From Mycobacterium paragordonae (lineage in GTDB: Bacteria; Actinomycetota; Actinomycetes; Mycobacteriales; Mycobacteriaceae): DNA of 64,000 nucleotides. The stretch is taken from contig NZ_CP025546.1 in assembly GCF_003614435.1 (NCBI RefSeq), positions 2,356,001-2,420,000 of the forward strand. The letters are read 5' to 3'. A model generated the notes under the pieces. That model did not search any database, was not told where the DNA came from, and worked only from the letters and a program-made list of their open reading frames with translations. How positions within the stretch are numbered: the first letter of the stretch is position 1; the number at the start of each line of letters is the position of its first letter. The position numbers were made by a program, and so were the translations under genes. Positions 18,075 to 28,333 of the stretch are shown here, one piece after another.

Positions 18075-18160
18075 CCCCGACGTTATCGGCGCGTGCTGCG
18101 GTTCGCGGTGGCCGCGCTGTGAAATTCCCTGATCGCGGACCTATTGATGGAGATATTTTC

Positions 18161-18430
18161 GTGGCGCTTACTGCCGAGCAGAAAAAAGAAATTCTGAGTT
18201 CCTACGGTCTGCACGAGACCGACACCGGATCGCCGGAGGCGCAGATCGCGCTGCTGACCAAGCGCATCGCCGACCTCACCGAGCACCTGAAGATCCACAA
18301 GCATGACCACCACTCCCGCCGCGGCCTGCTGCTGCTCGTCGGCCGCCGCAAGCGCCTGGTCAAGTACCTGACCCAGGTCGACGTGGAGCGCTACCGTTCG
18401 CTGATCGAGCGGCTGGGTCTGCGCCGCTGA
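18161..18430 (+). CDS. rpsO: 30S ribosomal protein S15
   Basis: An 89-residue S15, which binds the central domain of 16S rRNA early in 30S assembly. The start is GTG 18161 ([12 protein letters not shown]), matching the family; in-frame codons upstream are not family-like. The 16S-contacting [20 protein letters not shown] segment is intact. lppU follows 24 bases later. Confidence 0.96.
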   Translation: MALTAEQKKEILSSYGLHETDTGSPEAQIALLTKRIADLTEHLKIHKHDHHSRRGLLLLVGRRKRLVKYLTQVDVERYRSLIERLGLRR

Positions 18431-18453
18431 CCCGTGGCGCGTCAGGCGCCGTA

Positions 18454-18963
18454 ATGGCCGCCATCGCGGCCGGCATCATCGGCGCGGTGACCGGGTGTTC
18501 GACGGGGAAAAGCGGCTCCGACCTCAGCGAATTCACAGTGGGGGACTGTCTCAAGCTCGGCGGCACGGCCGCCCAGCCGCAGGCCGCCAAGGCGCCGTGC
18601 GGAAGCCCGGAGTCCAACTTCAAAGTTGTCGCTGTGGTGAAAGACCGGGCCCAGTGCCCGTCTGACGTCGATTCGTCGTACTCGACCCACAATTCGATCA
18701 GCGGCTCGGACAGCACCGTCTGCCTGGACATCGACTGGGTGGTCGGTGGCTGCATGAGTGTGGACCCGCACCACATCGCCGATCCGTTCCGCGTCGATTG
18801 CAACGACGCGTCGATGCCCAACCGTCAGCGGGCCACCCAGGTCCTCAAAGACCTCGATCCACCCGTATCGGTGGACCAGTGCGCCAGCGGGCTGGGCTAC
18901 ACGTACTCCCAGCGGCGGTTCGCCGTATGCGTCGAAGACATCAGCAGCGCACCCCGGAACTAG
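18454..18963 (+). CDS. lppU: Lipoprotein LppU
   Basis: A 169-residue protein closely matching mycobacterial LppU in its mature region (VGDCLKLGGT, SNFKVVAVVKDRAQCP, CLDIDWVVGGCMSVDP, QCASGLGYTYSQRRFAVCVED), with eight Cys likely in disulfides. The lipobox is VTGC (Cys15). The signal region from ATG 18454 is only 14 residues with no basic residue, which is abnormal for Sec export. No better start (ATG, GTG or TTG) exists in frame before the rpsO stop, so translation may begin at a rarer codon or the signal may be partly lost. Function unknown. Confidence 0.85.
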   Translation: MAAIAAGIIGAVTGCSTGKSGSDLSEFTVGDCLKLGGTAAQPQAAKAPCGSPESNFKVVAVVKDRAQCPSDVDSSYSTHNSISGSDSTVCLDIDWVVGGCMSVDPHHIADPFRVDCNDASMPNRQRATQVLKDLDPPVSVDQCASGLGYTYSQRRFAVCVEDISSAPRN

Positions 18964-19297
18964 AGGTCGGGCGCACCGGGCAGCGGGTTGTGCTCCCATC
19001 TTTCCGCTATCGCGAGTTAGCTCCGTGTAGAGTGAGGACGTTCTGGGCCGGTTCGGCCCGAGCACCTTGGTGCGGTTCGCGCAGATCCGCGCGCACCGTT
19101 CCAGCGAGTCGCCACGCGTGCCACGGGAAGCAGCTCTGTATCGGGCGGTCTTCGGTAGTGGCTGCCGGGCTCCCAGGATCTGGGGCAGGTCGGCAGCTTC
19201 GATCGATGGCCGTAGCCGTATTCAGACACTGCTCCCTGGTTTGCTCGCGCATGCACCCGCGAAATAGCTGAATAACCAGAGAGGCCGCACTGACGTT
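18964..19297 (+). promoter_or_regulatory. gpsI leader region, 334 bases without a gene
   Basis: A TAGAGT -10-like box (19028-19033) could start a leader of about 255 bases before gpsI. The leader contains a hairpin GGGCC-GGTTC-GGCCC (about 19045-19059) and a palindrome GCACCTTGGTGC (19062-19073). A 66-codon open frame inside it has no coding character. PNPase genes are often autoregulated through their leaders, so a structured leader is expected, but no specific element is recognised. Confidence 0.4.
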
Positions 19298-21562
19298 ATG
19301 TCTGCGACTGAAATCGAAGAAGGCGTCTTCGAGTCCACCGCCACCATCGACAACGGGAGCTTCGGCACCCGCACCATCCGATTCGAGACGGGACGCCTGG
19401 CTTTGCAGGCCGCCGGCTCGGTGGTCGCCTACCTAGATGACGAAAACATGCTGCTGTCGGCGACCACCGCCAGCAAGAACCCGAAGGAACACTTCGACTT
19501 CTTCCCCCTGACCATCGACGTCGAAGAGCGGATGTACGCCGCGGGACGTATCCCGGGCTCGTTCTTCCGTCGCGAGGGCCGGCCCTCGACCGACGCGATT
19601 CTGACCTGCCGGCTGATCGACCGGCCGCTGCGCCCGTCGTTCGTCGACGGCCTGCGCAACGAGATCCAGGTCGTGGTGACGGTCATGAGCCTGGACCCGA
19701 ACGACCTGTACGACGTCGTGGCGATCAATGCCGCGTCGGCGTCCACCCAGATTTCCGGCCTGCCGTTCTCCGGCCCGGTCGGCGGCGTCCGGGTGGCGCT
19801 CATCGACGGGACCTGGGTCGCTTTCCCCACCGTCGAGCAGCTGGAGCGGGCGGTGTTCGACATGGTCGTGGCCGGCCGCAAGGTTGACGGGGATGTCGCG
19901 ATCATGATGGTTGAGGCCGAGGCCACCGAGAAGGTCATCGAGCTCGTCGAGGGCGGTGCCCAGGCGCCGACCGAGACCGTCGTCGCCGAGGGTCTCGAGG
20001 CGGCCAAGCCGTTCATCGCCGCCCTGTGCACGGCGCAGCAGGAGTTGGCTGACGCGGCCGCGAAAGACACGCGCGACTACCCGACCTTCCCCGACTACGA
20101 GGACGACGTCTACTACTCGGTGGCGTCGGTGGCCACCGACGAGCTGTCCGAGGCGCTGTCCATCGGCGGCAAGGCCGAGCGTGACACGCGCACCGACGAG
20201 CTGAAGACGCAGGTCGTCGAGCGGCTGGCCGGCACGTACGAGGGCCGGGAGAAGGAGATCGGCGCCGCGTTCCGCTCGCTGACCAAGAAGCTGGTTCGCC
20301 AGCGCATCCTGACCGACCACTTCCGCATCGACGGTCGCGGCATCACCGACATCCGCGCGTTGTCGGCCGAGGTCGCGGTGGTGCCACGGGCGCACGGCAG
20401 CGCGCTGTTCGAGCGCGGCGAGACCCAGATCCTGGGTGTGACCACGCTGGACATGGTCAAGATGGCCCAGCAGATCGACTCGCTCGGGCCCGAGACGTCC
20501 AAGCGCTACATGCACCACTACAACTTCCCGCCGTTCTCCACTGGCGAGACCGGCCGGGTCGGCTCGCCCAAGCGGCGCGAGATCGGGCACGGTGCGCTGG
20601 CCGAGCGGGCCCTGATCCCGGTGCTGCCCCCGGTTGACGAGTTCCCCTACGCCATCCGGCAGGTGTCCGAGGCTCTGGGTTCCAACGGCTCGACGTCGAT
20701 GGGCTCGGTGTGTGCTTCCACGCTGGCGCTGCTCAACGCCGGGGTGCCGCTGAAGGCGCCGGTAGCCGGCATCGCGATGGGGCTGGTGTCCGATGACATT
20801 GAAGTCGAAGGCGGAGAATCCGAACGTCGTTACGTCACCCTGACCGACATCCTCGGCGCCGAGGACGCGTTCGGCGACATGGACTTCAAGTGCGCCGGCA
20901 CCAAGGACTTCGTCACCGCCCTGCAGCTAGACACCAAGCTGGACGGGATTCCCTCGAAGGTCCTGGCCGGCGCGCTCGCGCAGGCCAAAGATGCCCGGCT
21001 GACCATTCTCGAGGTCATGGCCGAGGCCATCGACCGGCCCGACGAGATGAGCCCCTACGCGCCCCGGGTCACCACCATCAAGGTGCCGGTGGACAAGATC
21101 GGCGAGGTCATCGGGCCCAAGGGCAAGGTGATCAACGCGATCACCGAGGAGACCGGCGCGCAGATCTCCATCGAGGACGACGGCACCGTGTTCGTCGGCG
21201 CCACCGATGGTCCGTCCGCGCAGGCGGCGATCGACCGGATCAACGCCATCGCGAACCCGCAGCTGCCGACGGTCGGGGAGCGGTTCCTCGGAACCGTGGT
21301 CAAGACAACCGATTTCGGCGCGTTCGTGTCGCTGCTGCCCGGACGGGACGGTCTGGTCCACATCTCCAAGCTCGGCAAGGGCAAGCGCATCGCGAAGGTC
21401 GAGGACGTGGTCAACGTCGGCGACAAGCTGCGGGTGGAGATCGCCGACATCGACAAGCGGGGCAAGATCTCGTTGGTCCTTACGGACGACGACAGCTCGG
21501 GTGCGGCCCCCGCCGACCCCGGAGCAGCGCCAGCAGCCGATGCCGCGACGGTCAGCAGCTGA
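19298..21562 (+). CDS. gpsI: Polynucleotide phosphorylase (guanosine pentaphosphate synthetase)
   Basis: A 754-residue PNPase, the trimeric 3'-5' phosphorolytic exoribonuclease of mRNA decay. Order: first RNase PH domain (about 15-235, with [20 protein letters not shown]), alpha-helical linker, second RNase PH domain (about 330-560, with RDIDSLGP-type surroundings and the metal-site stretch [19 protein letters not shown]), KH domain (about 590-655, with the GPKG loop) and S1 domain (about 660-730, with [20 protein letters not shown]). An Ala/Pro-rich tail of 25 residues follows. pepR begins inside its last 23 bases. Confidence 0.96.
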   Translation: MSATEIEEGVFESTATIDNGSFGTRTIRFETGRLALQAAGSVVAYLDDENMLLSATTASKNPKEHFDFFPLTIDVEERMYAAGRIPGSFFRREGRPSTDAILTCRLIDRPLRPSFVDGLRNEIQVVVTVMSLDPNDLYDVVAINAASASTQISGLPFSGPVGGVRVALIDGTWVAFPTVEQLERAVFDMVVAGRKVDGDVAIMMVEAEATEKVIELVEGGAQAPTETVVAEGLEAAKPFIAALCTAQQELADAAAKDTRDYPTFPDYEDDVYYSVASVATDELSEALSIGGKAERDTRTDELKTQVVERLAGTYEGREKEIGAAFRSLTKKLVRQRILTDHFRIDGRGITDIRALSAEVAVVPRAHGSALFERGETQILGVTTLDMVKMAQQIDSLGPETSKRYMHHYNFPPFSTGETGRVGSPKRREIGHGALAERALIPVLPPVDEFPYAIRQVSEALGSNGSTSMGSVCASTLALLNAGVPLKAPVAGIAMGLVSDDIEVEGGESERRYVTLTDILGAEDAFGDMDFKCAGTKDFVTALQLDTKLDGIPSKVLAGALAQAKDARLTILEVMAEAIDRPDEMSPYAPRVTTIKVPVDKIGEVIGPKGKVINAITEETGAQISIEDDGTVFVGATDGPSAQAAIDRINAIANPQLPTVGERFLGTVVKTTDFGAFVSLLPGRDGLVHISKLGKGKRIAKVEDVVNVGDKLRVEIADIDKRGKISLVLTDDDSSGAAPADPGAAPAADAATVSS

Positions 21563-22871
21563 CTCCGGGGGCGCCCTCCCCCCGGAAAAGGGAGGCGTGC
21601 GTCGCACCACTCTGCCGGGTGGTCTGCGGGTCGTCACTGAATATCTGCCTGCGGTGCGTTCGGCATCGGTCGGTGTCTGGGTCGGGGTGGGATCCCGCGA
21701 CGAGGGCACCACGGTGGCCGGTGCCGCGCACTTCCTCGAGCATCTGCTGTTCAAGTCGACCCCGACTCGAACCGCGGTAGGCATCGCGCAGGCGATGGAC
21801 GCCGTCGGCGGCGAGCTCAACGCCTTCACCGCCAAGGAACACACCTGCTACTACGCGCACGTGCTGGACACCGACCTGGCGCTGGCGATCGACCTGGTCG
21901 CCGACGTGGTGCTCAACGGGCGATGCGCCGTCGAGGATGTGGAACTGGAACGCGACGTGGTCCTCGAGGAGATCGCGATGCGCGACGACGACCCCGAGGA
22001 CGCGCTGGCCGACATGTTCATGACGGCGTTGTTCGGCGACCACCCGGTGGGCCGCCCGGTAATCGGCAGCGTGCAATCGGTGTCGGCGATGTCGCGGTCC
22101 CAGTTGCACTCGTTCCATGTGCGCCGGTACACCCCGGAGCGGATGGTCGTGGCGGTGGCCGGCAACGTCGACCACGACGAGGTGGTCGGGTTGGCGCGCG
22201 AGCATTTCGCGGCCCGCCTGGTTCGTGGGCGGCGGCCGCTGGCGCCGCGCAAGGGCGCGGGCCGGGTGACCGGTGAACCAGGACTGGTGATGGGCAGCCG
22301 CGACGCCGAGCAGACGCATGTCTCGCTGGGCGTCCGAACGCCGGGGCGCGGCTGGGAGCACCGCTGGGCCATGTCGGTGTTGCACACGGCGCTGGGCGGC
22401 GGCCTGAGTTCCCGGTTGTTCCAGGAAATCCGCGAGGCCCGCGGGTTGGCGTACTCGGTTTACTCGTCGCTGGACATCTTCGCCGACAGCGGCGCGCTGT
22501 CGGTGTACGCGGCATGCCTGCCCGAACGCTTTGCCGACGTCATGAAGATCACCACCGCCGTGCTGGAATCGGTGGCCCGCGACGGCATCACCGAGGACGA
22601 ATGCCGCATCGCCAAGGGTTCGCTGCGCGGCGGGCTGGTGCTGGGCCTGGAGGATTCCGGCTCCCGGATGAGCCGGATCGGGCGCAGCGAGCTGAACTAC
22701 GGCGCCCACCGCAGCATCGAGCACACCCTGCGGCAGATCGAGAAGGTCACCCTCGATGAGGTCAACGCGGTGGCCCGGCGCCTGCTGAACAAGCGTTACG
22801 GCGCCGCCGTCCTCGGCCCGTACAGCGCGAAACGATCGCTGCCCCAACAACTTCGAGCGATGGTAAGTTAG
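21540..22871 (+). CDS. pepR: M16-family zinc protease PepR
   Basis: A 443-residue inverzincin peptidase. The ATG at 21540 ([11 protein letters not shown]) overlaps the gpsI end by 23 bases and matches the mycobacterial PepR N-terminus. The zinc motif HxxEH is HFLEH (residues 64-68) and a distal acidic ligand region [20 protein letters not shown] follows. The second, non-catalytic domain has [25 protein letters not shown], the family glycine/arginine substrate-binding block. The substrate is unknown; gpsI-pepR linkage is conserved in Actinobacteria. Confidence 0.94.
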   Translation: MPRRSAADSGGALPPEKGGVRRTTLPGGLRVVTEYLPAVRSASVGVWVGVGSRDEGTTVAGAAHFLEHLLFKSTPTRTAVGIAQAMDAVGGELNAFTAKEHTCYYAHVLDTDLALAIDLVADVVLNGRCAVEDVELERDVVLEEIAMRDDDPEDALADMFMTALFGDHPVGRPVIGSVQSVSAMSRSQLHSFHVRRYTPERMVVAVAGNVDHDEVVGLAREHFAARLVRGRRPLAPRKGAGRVTGEPGLVMGSRDAEQTHVSLGVRTPGRGWEHRWAMSVLHTALGGGLSSRLFQEIREARGLAYSVYSSLDIFADSGALSVYAACLPERFADVMKITTAVLESVARDGITEDECRIAKGSLRGGLVLGLEDSGSRMSRIGRSELNYGAHRSIEHTLRQIEKVTLDEVNAVARRLLNKRYGAAVLGPYSAKRSLPQQLRAMVS

Positions 22872-22875
22872 CCCG

Positions 22876-23904
22876 ATGGTTTTGGGTTTCTGGGACATCC
22901 CTGCGCCCATCGTGGGTGCGCCGATGGCTGGTGGCCCGGGGACCCCGGCGCTGGCCGCTGCGGTTTCCAATGCCGGCGGGCTCGGCATGGTCGCCGGCGG
23001 CTACCTGACCGCCGAGCAGTTCGCCGACGACATCGCCGCCGCACGGAAAGCCACCACCGGGCCCCTCGGGGTCAACCTCTTCGTACCCCAACCCAGCGTG
23101 GCCGACTGGGTGCAACTGGAGTACTACGCGGAGGATCTCGAAGAGGTCGCCGATCACTACCGCGTCGAAGTGGGCCACCCGATGCACGGCGACGACGACG
23201 ACTGGCAACGCAAGATCGAGGTCGTGGCCGACGTGCGGCCCGAGATGGTGTCGTTCACCTTCGGGGCGCCCCCGCCGGACGTCATCCGGATGCTGAGTGC
23301 ACAGGGTCTGCTGGTGTCGGTCACGGTGACCTCGGCGTACGAGGCTGGTGTCGCCATCGCGGCGGGTGCGGACAACCTGGTGGTCCAGGGGCCCGCCGCC
23401 GGTGGACACCGTGGGACGTTCGCGCCGGACATGGAGCCCGGTTCGGAGTCGTTGCACCAACTGCTGGACCGGATCGGCAGCGCGCACGATGTGCCGCTGA
23501 TCGCGGCGGGCGGGCTGGGCACCGTCGAACAGATCGCGGCGGCGTTGCGCAGGGGAGCGGTGGCAGCGCAGATCGGTACGGCGCTGTTGCTGGCCGACGA
23601 GGCCGGCACGCACCAGGCCTACCGGGTCGCGCTGAAGAACCCGGAGTTCGACTCGACCGTGGTCACCCGGGCGTTCTCCGGACGCTACGCGCGTGGTCTG
23701 GCGAACAACTTCACCCGTCTGCTGGATCACGTTGCGCCGCTTGGCTATCCGGAGGTCAATCAGATGACCAAGCCGATCCGGGCGGCCGCCATCGAGATGG
23801 AGGATCCGCACGGCACCAACTTGTGGGCGGGTGAGGCATACCGGGAGGTCCGCAGTGGGCCGGCCGCCGACATCGTCACCGCCCTGGCGCCGTATATTCG
23901 GTGA
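22876..23904 (+). CDS. Nitronate monooxygenase-like FMN oxidoreductase (Rv2781c-like)
   Basis: A 342-residue FMN-dependent TIM-barrel protein of the 2-nitropropane dioxygenase family. The N-terminal IVGAPMAGGPGTPALAAAVS and GGLGMVAGGY bind flavin phosphate in this family; further signatures are GADNLVVQGPAAGGHRGTF and PLIAAGGLGT, then GAVAAQIGTALLLADEA. Members oxidise alkyl nitronates or act as NAD(P)H:quinone or enoyl reductases, so substrate is unassigned. It follows pepR by four bases, as in M. tuberculosis Rv2782c-Rv2781c. Confidence 0.9.
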   Translation: MVLGFWDIPAPIVGAPMAGGPGTPALAAAVSNAGGLGMVAGGYLTAEQFADDIAAARKATTGPLGVNLFVPQPSVADWVQLEYYAEDLEEVADHYRVEVGHPMHGDDDDWQRKIEVVADVRPEMVSFTFGAPPPDVIRMLSAQGLLVSVTVTSAYEAGVAIAAGADNLVVQGPAAGGHRGTFAPDMEPGSESLHQLLDRIGSAHDVPLIAAGGLGTVEQIAAALRRGAVAAQIGTALLLADEAGTHQAYRVALKNPEFDSTVVTRAFSGRYARGLANNFTRLLDHVAPLGYPEVNQMTKPIRAAAIEMEDPHGTNLWAGEAYREVRSGPAADIVTALAPYIR

Positions 23905-23926
23905 CCTTATCCGGTGACCGGGTCCG

Positions 23927-25042
23927 TTAACCGGCCAGGACGCCGGCCGGATCGGTGGACGGCAACCCCAAGTCCTCGGCCACGTGGTCGGCCAGCAGCG
24001 CGCCGTCGTGTGTCGAAAGGCCTTTGGCCAGAACGGGATCCGAACGGCAGGCGGCACGCCAGCCCAGATCGGCCAGCTTGCGCACGTAGGGCATGGTGGC
24101 GATGGTCAGCGCGTACGTCGACGTCTTGGGCACCGCGCTGGGCATGTTGGCCACGCAGTAGAACAGGGTGTCGTGCACCGCGAACGTCGGTTCGTCGTGC
24201 GTGGTCGGCCGGGAGTCCTCGAAGCAACCACCCTGGTCGATGGAGATGTCCACCAGCACTGCCCCTGGCTTCATCTGCGCCACAAGAGAATTCGGTATCA
24301 GACTGGGCGCCTTCGCGCCCGGCACCAGTACCGCACCGATCACCAGGTCGGCGCGGGTGACCGCGCCCTCGAGTTCGTAGGCCGACGAGTAGCGGGTGCC
24401 GATGCGTCCGGCGAATTCCGCGTCGAGCAACCGCAGTTTGTTGAGATTGACGTCGAGCACCATGACCGATGCCCCCATGCCGCTGGCGACGCGAGCGGCG
24501 TTGTAACCGGCGGTGCCGCCGCCGATCACCACGACGTCGGCTGGTTTGACCCCCGGCACCCCACCCATCAGCGCGCCGCGGCCACCCTGGGTCCGCATCA
24601 GGTGATACGCACCGACCTGGGCCGAGAGTCGTCCGGCCACCTCGCTCATCGGAGCCAGCAACGGCAGGCCTCCGTCCGCGGTCTGGACCGTCTCGTAGGC
24701 GATCGACGTGGCGCCGGAGGCAAGCAGCGCGTCCGTGCACGACCGCGAGGCGGCCAGGTGCAGATAGGTGAACAGGGTTTGCCCGGAACGCAGGAAGCCG
24801 TACTCGGCCGGCATCGGCTCCTTCACCTTCAGCACCAACTCGGCTGCCCAGACCTGCGCCGCGGTCCCGGCCACTGCGGCGCCGGCCGCTTTGAACTCGG
24901 CGTCGGTGATCGCCGAGCCTTCTCCGGCGCCGGCCTGCACCAGCACTTCATGACCGTGCTGAACCAGTTCGGCGACTCCGGCCGGGGTGATCGCGACCCG
25001 GAATTCGTTGTTCTTGGTCTCGGTCGGAATTCCGATGCGCAT
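23927..25042 (-). CDS. ald: L-alanine dehydrogenase
   Basis: A 371-residue NAD-dependent enzyme interconverting L-alanine and pyruvate plus ammonia, also able to reduce glyoxylate. The start at 25042 ([20 protein letters not shown]) has a GGAGGTC ribosome-binding site and gives exactly the usual length. The Rossmann loop is [16 protein letters not shown], and the substrate region includes [14 protein letters not shown] and FTYLHLAA. In M. tuberculosis the regulator gene aldR lies beside ald; here the neighbour on that side is an SRPBCC gene, and no Lrp-type regulator is in the window. Confidence 0.95.
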   Translation of the reverse strand: MRIGIPTETKNNEFRVAITPAGVAELVQHGHEVLVQAGAGEGSAITDAEFKAAGAAVAGTAAQVWAAELVLKVKEPMPAEYGFLRSGQTLFTYLHLAASRSCTDALLASGATSIAYETVQTADGGLPLLAPMSEVAGRLSAQVGAYHLMRTQGGRGALMGGVPGVKPADVVVIGGGTAGYNAARVASGMGASVMVLDVNLNKLRLLDAEFAGRIGTRYSSAYELEGAVTRADLVIGAVLVPGAKAPSLIPNSLVAQMKPGAVLVDISIDQGGCFEDSRPTTHDEPTFAVHDTLFYCVANMPSAVPKTSTYALTIATMPYVRKLADLGWRAACRSDPVLAKGLSTHDGALLADHVAEDLGLPSTDPAGVLAG

Positions 25043-25137
25043 GACCTCCAGTGTGAAGAAGAATCGGCACGCCCGCACACCCCACGCCGTCTTCCAAGAC
25101 AACTCAAACGCCACCGGGCCGGCGATCGCGGTCTGGC

Positions 25138-25143
25138 TATGAT
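25138..25143 (+). promoter_or_regulatory. -10 box TATGAT of the SRPBCC gene
   Basis: TATGAT is a near-consensus -10 box 6 bases before the ATG at 25150, indicating a leaderless transcript divergent from ald. Confidence 0.55.
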
Positions 25144-25149
25144 CAGCCC

Positions 25150-25611
25150 ATGAGTGAGCCATCCGCGACAGCGACCGTGCAGATCGACGCCAGTCCCGAG
25201 GCGGTGTACGACCTCATCACCGACCTGCCGACGCTGGCCGCCCTGGCCGAGGAGGCGGTCTCGATGGAGCTGCGCAAGGGTGACGCGGTCACCAAGGGGG
25301 CGGTGTTCGTCGGGCACAACGAGAACGGCAGCAAACGCTGGACGACGAAATGCACCGTCACCGATGCCGAGCCCGGCCGGGTCTTCGCCTTCGACGTGCG
25401 GCATACGGTCTTACCGATCGCGCGCTGGCAGTACGACATCGTCGCGGCCGACGGGGGCTGCCGGGTCACCGAGAGCACCTGGGACCGCCGGCCCGGCTGG
25501 TTCGCCAAAGTCGCCGGTAGAGCCACCGGAGTCGCCGACCGGACGGCGGCCAACGCCAAGCACATCGAGCTGACGTTGCAGCGCCTCAAGCAGCGCGCCG
25601 AGAAAAGGTAG
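25150..25611 (+). CDS. SRPBCC (START/Bet v 1-fold) protein, Rv2778c-like
   Basis: A 153-residue protein of the polyketide cyclase/dehydrase-type SRPBCC superfamily, a helix-grip fold that encloses a hydrophobic ligand. Visible features are the N-terminal beta strand plus helix ATVQIDASPEAVYDLITDLP, the EPGRVFAFDV strand and the long C-terminal helix TGVADRTAANAKHIELTLQR. The ligand is unknown. Positioned like M. tuberculosis Rv2778c and probably the first gene of a run ending with the ferredoxin-reductase gene at 29416. Confidence 0.85.
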   Translation: MSEPSATATVQIDASPEAVYDLITDLPTLAALAEEAVSMELRKGDAVTKGAVFVGHNENGSKRWTTKCTVTDAEPGRVFAFDVRHTVLPIARWQYDIVAADGGCRVTESTWDRRPGWFAKVAGRATGVADRTAANAKHIELTLQRLKQRAEKR

Positions 25612-25675
25612 TACCGCGGGTATCGCATACTTGGGGCGTTTCAGTACACTTGCCACTCAAGGCAAGGGGGCCGTA

Positions 25676-26590
25676 ATGAGCACAATTGACGATCGGGCGG
25701 TGGGCCCGCACTCAACGTCGGATGCCGCCGACCACGAACGCCTGGTCCTCGAGGCGCGCAACGTCTCGTTCGACTGGGCCGGCCTGCCGTTTCACTACGT
25801 GCCCGGCCAGCCGATGGCCACCCACGTCCTCAATGTGCTGCACCTGCTGCTGCCCGCCGGTGAGGAGTTCTTCGTCGACGTCTTCAAGAAGACGCTGCCG
25901 CTGATCAAGGACGATCAACTGCGCCTCGATGTGCAGGGATTCATCGGCCAGGAAGCGATGCACTCCCAGGCGCACTCCGGAGTGCTGGCCCACTTCGACG
26001 CCCAGGGCATCGACCTGACGCCGTTCACCGACCAGGTGCGGTGGCTGTTCGGAAAGCTCCTCGGGGAGAGGCCGCAGCGCAGCGTGCGCCGGCAGCACAG
26101 CTGGTTGCTGGAGCAGGTGGCATTCATCTCGGCGATCGAGCACTACACAGCGGTCCTGGGGGAGTGGATCCTGGACTCGCCGGCGCTGGACGCCGTCGGC
26201 ACACACCCGGTGATGCTGGACATGCTGCGCTGGCACGGAGCCGAAGAGGTGGAGCACAAGGCCGTCGCGTTCGACACCATGCGGCACCTGCGGGCCGGAT
26301 ACTGGCGGCAGATCCGCGCTCAGCTGGCCGTGACACCGGTGCTGACGCTGTTGTGGATTCGTGGGGTGCGGTTCATGTTCTCGGTGGACCCGTGCGTGCA
26401 GCCCGGCACCAAGGCGCGCTGGCGCGACTTCCTGCGGGCAGCGCGGCGCGGGCTGGTGCCGGGGCCGCTGCGCCTGATCGGGGTGGTCGGCTCGTATTAC
26501 CGGCCGGGCTTCCACCCGTCCCAGCTTGGTGGGCTGGAGCGGGCCGTCGACTACCTCGCGGTGTCGCCCGCCGCTCGGGCGTCGCACTGA
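25676..26590 (+). CDS. Predicted metal-dependent hydrolase (PF10118 type), Rv2777c-like
   Basis: A 304-residue all-helical protein. Start chosen at ATG 25676 behind GGCAAGGGGG, with a TACACT -10 box at 25645-25650 giving a leader of about 20 bases. Candidate metal ligands are spread over helices as in the family: GEEFFVDVF, GQEAMHSQAHSG, ISAIEHYTA and WHGAEEVEHKAVAFD. The histidine/glutamate pattern resembles diiron carboxylate proteins, so the hydrolase label is only the database name. Ends three bases before the fusion gene. Confidence 0.85.
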   Translation: MSTIDDRAVGPHSTSDAADHERLVLEARNVSFDWAGLPFHYVPGQPMATHVLNVLHLLLPAGEEFFVDVFKKTLPLIKDDQLRLDVQGFIGQEAMHSQAHSGVLAHFDAQGIDLTPFTDQVRWLFGKLLGERPQRSVRRQHSWLLEQVAFISAIEHYTAVLGEWILDSPALDAVGTHPVMLDMLRWHGAEEVEHKAVAFDTMRHLRAGYWRQIRAQLAVTPVLTLLWIRGVRFMFSVDPCVQPGTKARWRDFLRAARRGLVPGPLRLIGVVGSYYRPGFHPSQLGGLERAVDYLAVSPAARASH

Positions 26591-26593
26591 AAC

Positions 26594-28330
26594 ATGGCTA
26601 TTATCACCGCATCTGACGGTGTCACGCTGGCCGTGCACCGCTACAACGACATCGACCCGGCGCGCCCGACCGTGCTGGCCATCCACGGCTATCCGGACAA
26701 TCACCAGGTGTGGGACGGTGTGGCCGAACTGCTCGCGCAGCGCTACAACGTCGTCGCCTACGACGTGCGTGGCGCGGGTGAATCATCATCGCCGGCAACC
26801 AGATCCGGATATGCGCTGCCGCAGCTGGTCGACGACATCGGTGCCGTCATCGACAGCCTCGGTGTCGAACGGGTGCACCTGCTGGCGCACGACTGGGGCT
26901 CGGTGCAGGCGTGGTCGGCGGTCACCGACGAGGCGGTGATGGCCAAAGTCGCGTCCTTCACTTCGATTTCGGGGCCGCACGTGCGGCATATCGGTCAGTT
27001 CGTGCGCTCGGCGCGCACCCCGCGCGAGCTCGGCCGGGTGGCCCGGCAAGCGAGTTCGTCGGTGTATGTCGGGTTTTTCTTGAGCCCCGGGCTGCCGGAG
27101 TTGTTCTTCCGGTCCCGGTTGGGAGTGAAAGTCGTTGAGGGACTGGAACGGTTCGGGCGGTCGAGCACGCTGAGCCGCCGTACCAAGTCGCCGCGGGCCA
27201 TCGGCGACTACGTCAACGGCTTGAACCTGTACCGCGAAAACCTGCCCGCGCCACTGGTTTCGCCGGGCGATGAGGTGCCGCAGACCACCGTCCCGGTGCA
27301 GGTTCTGATCCCTGGCAAGGACCTTTTCATCACGCCGGCTTTGCAGCGGTACGTCGGGGCGATTCCGCCGACGGGCCGGGTTGTTCCGATCCAAGGTGGG
27401 CACTGGGTGGTGACGTCGCGCCCGGACGTGATCGCGCGGCTGACCGGCGAGTGGATCGACCAGGTCGTCGGCGGGTTGCCGGAATCGGAGCTGCGCGGTG
27501 GACCGCGCGAGGTGGGCGGCAAGCTGGCGCTGATCACCGGGGCGGGGTCGGGCATCGGCCGCGCGACCGCGGTGGAATTGGCCCGCAACGGCGCGGCCAA
27601 AGTCGTGATCGTGGACCGTGACCCGGGCGCCGCCGACGAGACGGCCGATGCCGTCCGCGCGGCCGGTGCGCAGGCGGCCGTCTACCAGGCCGATGTCACC
27701 GACGAGGACATGATGAATGACCTTGCCGCGCAGGTGTTTAACGAACACGGCGTGGTCGACATCCTGGTGAACAACGCGGGCATCGGGATGGCCGGACGGT
27801 TTCTGGAGACGTCTCCGCGGCACTGGGACGACATCATGGCGGTCAACGTCCGGGGCGTCATCACCGGCAGCCGGGCCTTCGGCGCCCAGATGGTGAAGCG
27901 CGGCGAAGGCGGCACCATCATCAACCTGTCGTCGGCCGCGGCGTTTCTTCCGTCGAAGTCGATGGTGGCGTACAGCACGACGAAGGCGGCGGTGCTGGGA
28001 TTCAGCGAGGCCCTGCGTGCCGATCTCGCCGACGAGGGCATCACCGTCACCGCCGTGTGCCCGGGTTTCGTAAACACCAATATCGCCAAAAGCACTGTCT
28101 ACGCGGGTTTGTCGGAGCAGCAGCAGGAGCGGGCCCGGGCGAAGGCGGACGCCACCTACCGCCGGCGCAACTACACCCCGGAAGCCACCGCCAAGGCGAT
28201 CGTCAAGTCCATCAGGACCGGGCCCGCGGTGCTGCCCGTCGCTCCGGAGTCCCGGCTCGGATATGCGATGCGGCGCATCAGCCCGTCCGCCATTCGCTTG
28301 CTGGCTCGCCTGGATATCCGGCAGCAGTAG
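26594..28330 (+). CDS. Alpha/beta hydrolase - short-chain dehydrogenase fusion (EphD-like)
   Basis: A 578-residue two-enzyme fusion. Residues 1-295 are an alpha/beta hydrolase of epoxide-hydrolase type: oxyanion-hole HGYPD (31-35), nucleophile Asp100 in LAHDWGS, and late histidine in QGGHWVV (His270). Residues 305-578 are a classical SDR: NAD(P) loop TGAGSGIG (315-322), NNAG (393-396), Ser near 447 and YSTTK (Tyr460, Lys464). The same architecture occurs in mycobacterial EphD, implicated in mycolate epoxide metabolism, so oxidised lipids are plausible substrates here. All catalytic residues appear intact. Confidence 0.9.
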   Translation: MAIITASDGVTLAVHRYNDIDPARPTVLAIHGYPDNHQVWDGVAELLAQRYNVVAYDVRGAGESSSPATRSGYALPQLVDDIGAVIDSLGVERVHLLAHDWGSVQAWSAVTDEAVMAKVASFTSISGPHVRHIGQFVRSARTPRELGRVARQASSSVYVGFFLSPGLPELFFRSRLGVKVVEGLERFGRSSTLSRRTKSPRAIGDYVNGLNLYRENLPAPLVSPGDEVPQTTVPVQVLIPGKDLFITPALQRYVGAIPPTGRVVPIQGGHWVVTSRPDVIARLTGEWIDQVVGGLPESELRGGPREVGGKLALITGAGSGIGRATAVELARNGAAKVVIVDRDPGAADETADAVRAAGAQAAVYQADVTDEDMMNDLAAQVFNEHGVVDILVNNAGIGMAGRFLETSPRHWDDIMAVNVRGVITGSRAFGAQMVKRGEGGTIINLSSAAAFLPSKSMVAYSTTKAAVLGFSEALRADLADEGITVTAVCPGFVNTNIAKSTVYAGLSEQQQERARAKADATYRRRNYTPEATAKAIVKSIRTGPAVLPVAPESRLGYAMRRISPSAIRLLARLDIRQQ

Positions 28331-28333
28331 GGA

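Noticed and set aside
19067..19267. 66-codon frame in the gpsI leader
   Set aside because: Arg/Ser-rich with no coding signature; it lies where a structured leader is more likely.
19433..20590. A 385-codon minus-strand frame within gpsI
   Set aside because: Shadow of the PNPase gene; its composition follows from the plus-strand codons.
22762..24057. A 431-codon minus-strand frame across pepR, the nitronate monooxygenase-like gene and ald
   Set aside because: Crosses gene boundaries and has no recognisable domain; the real genes explain the interval.
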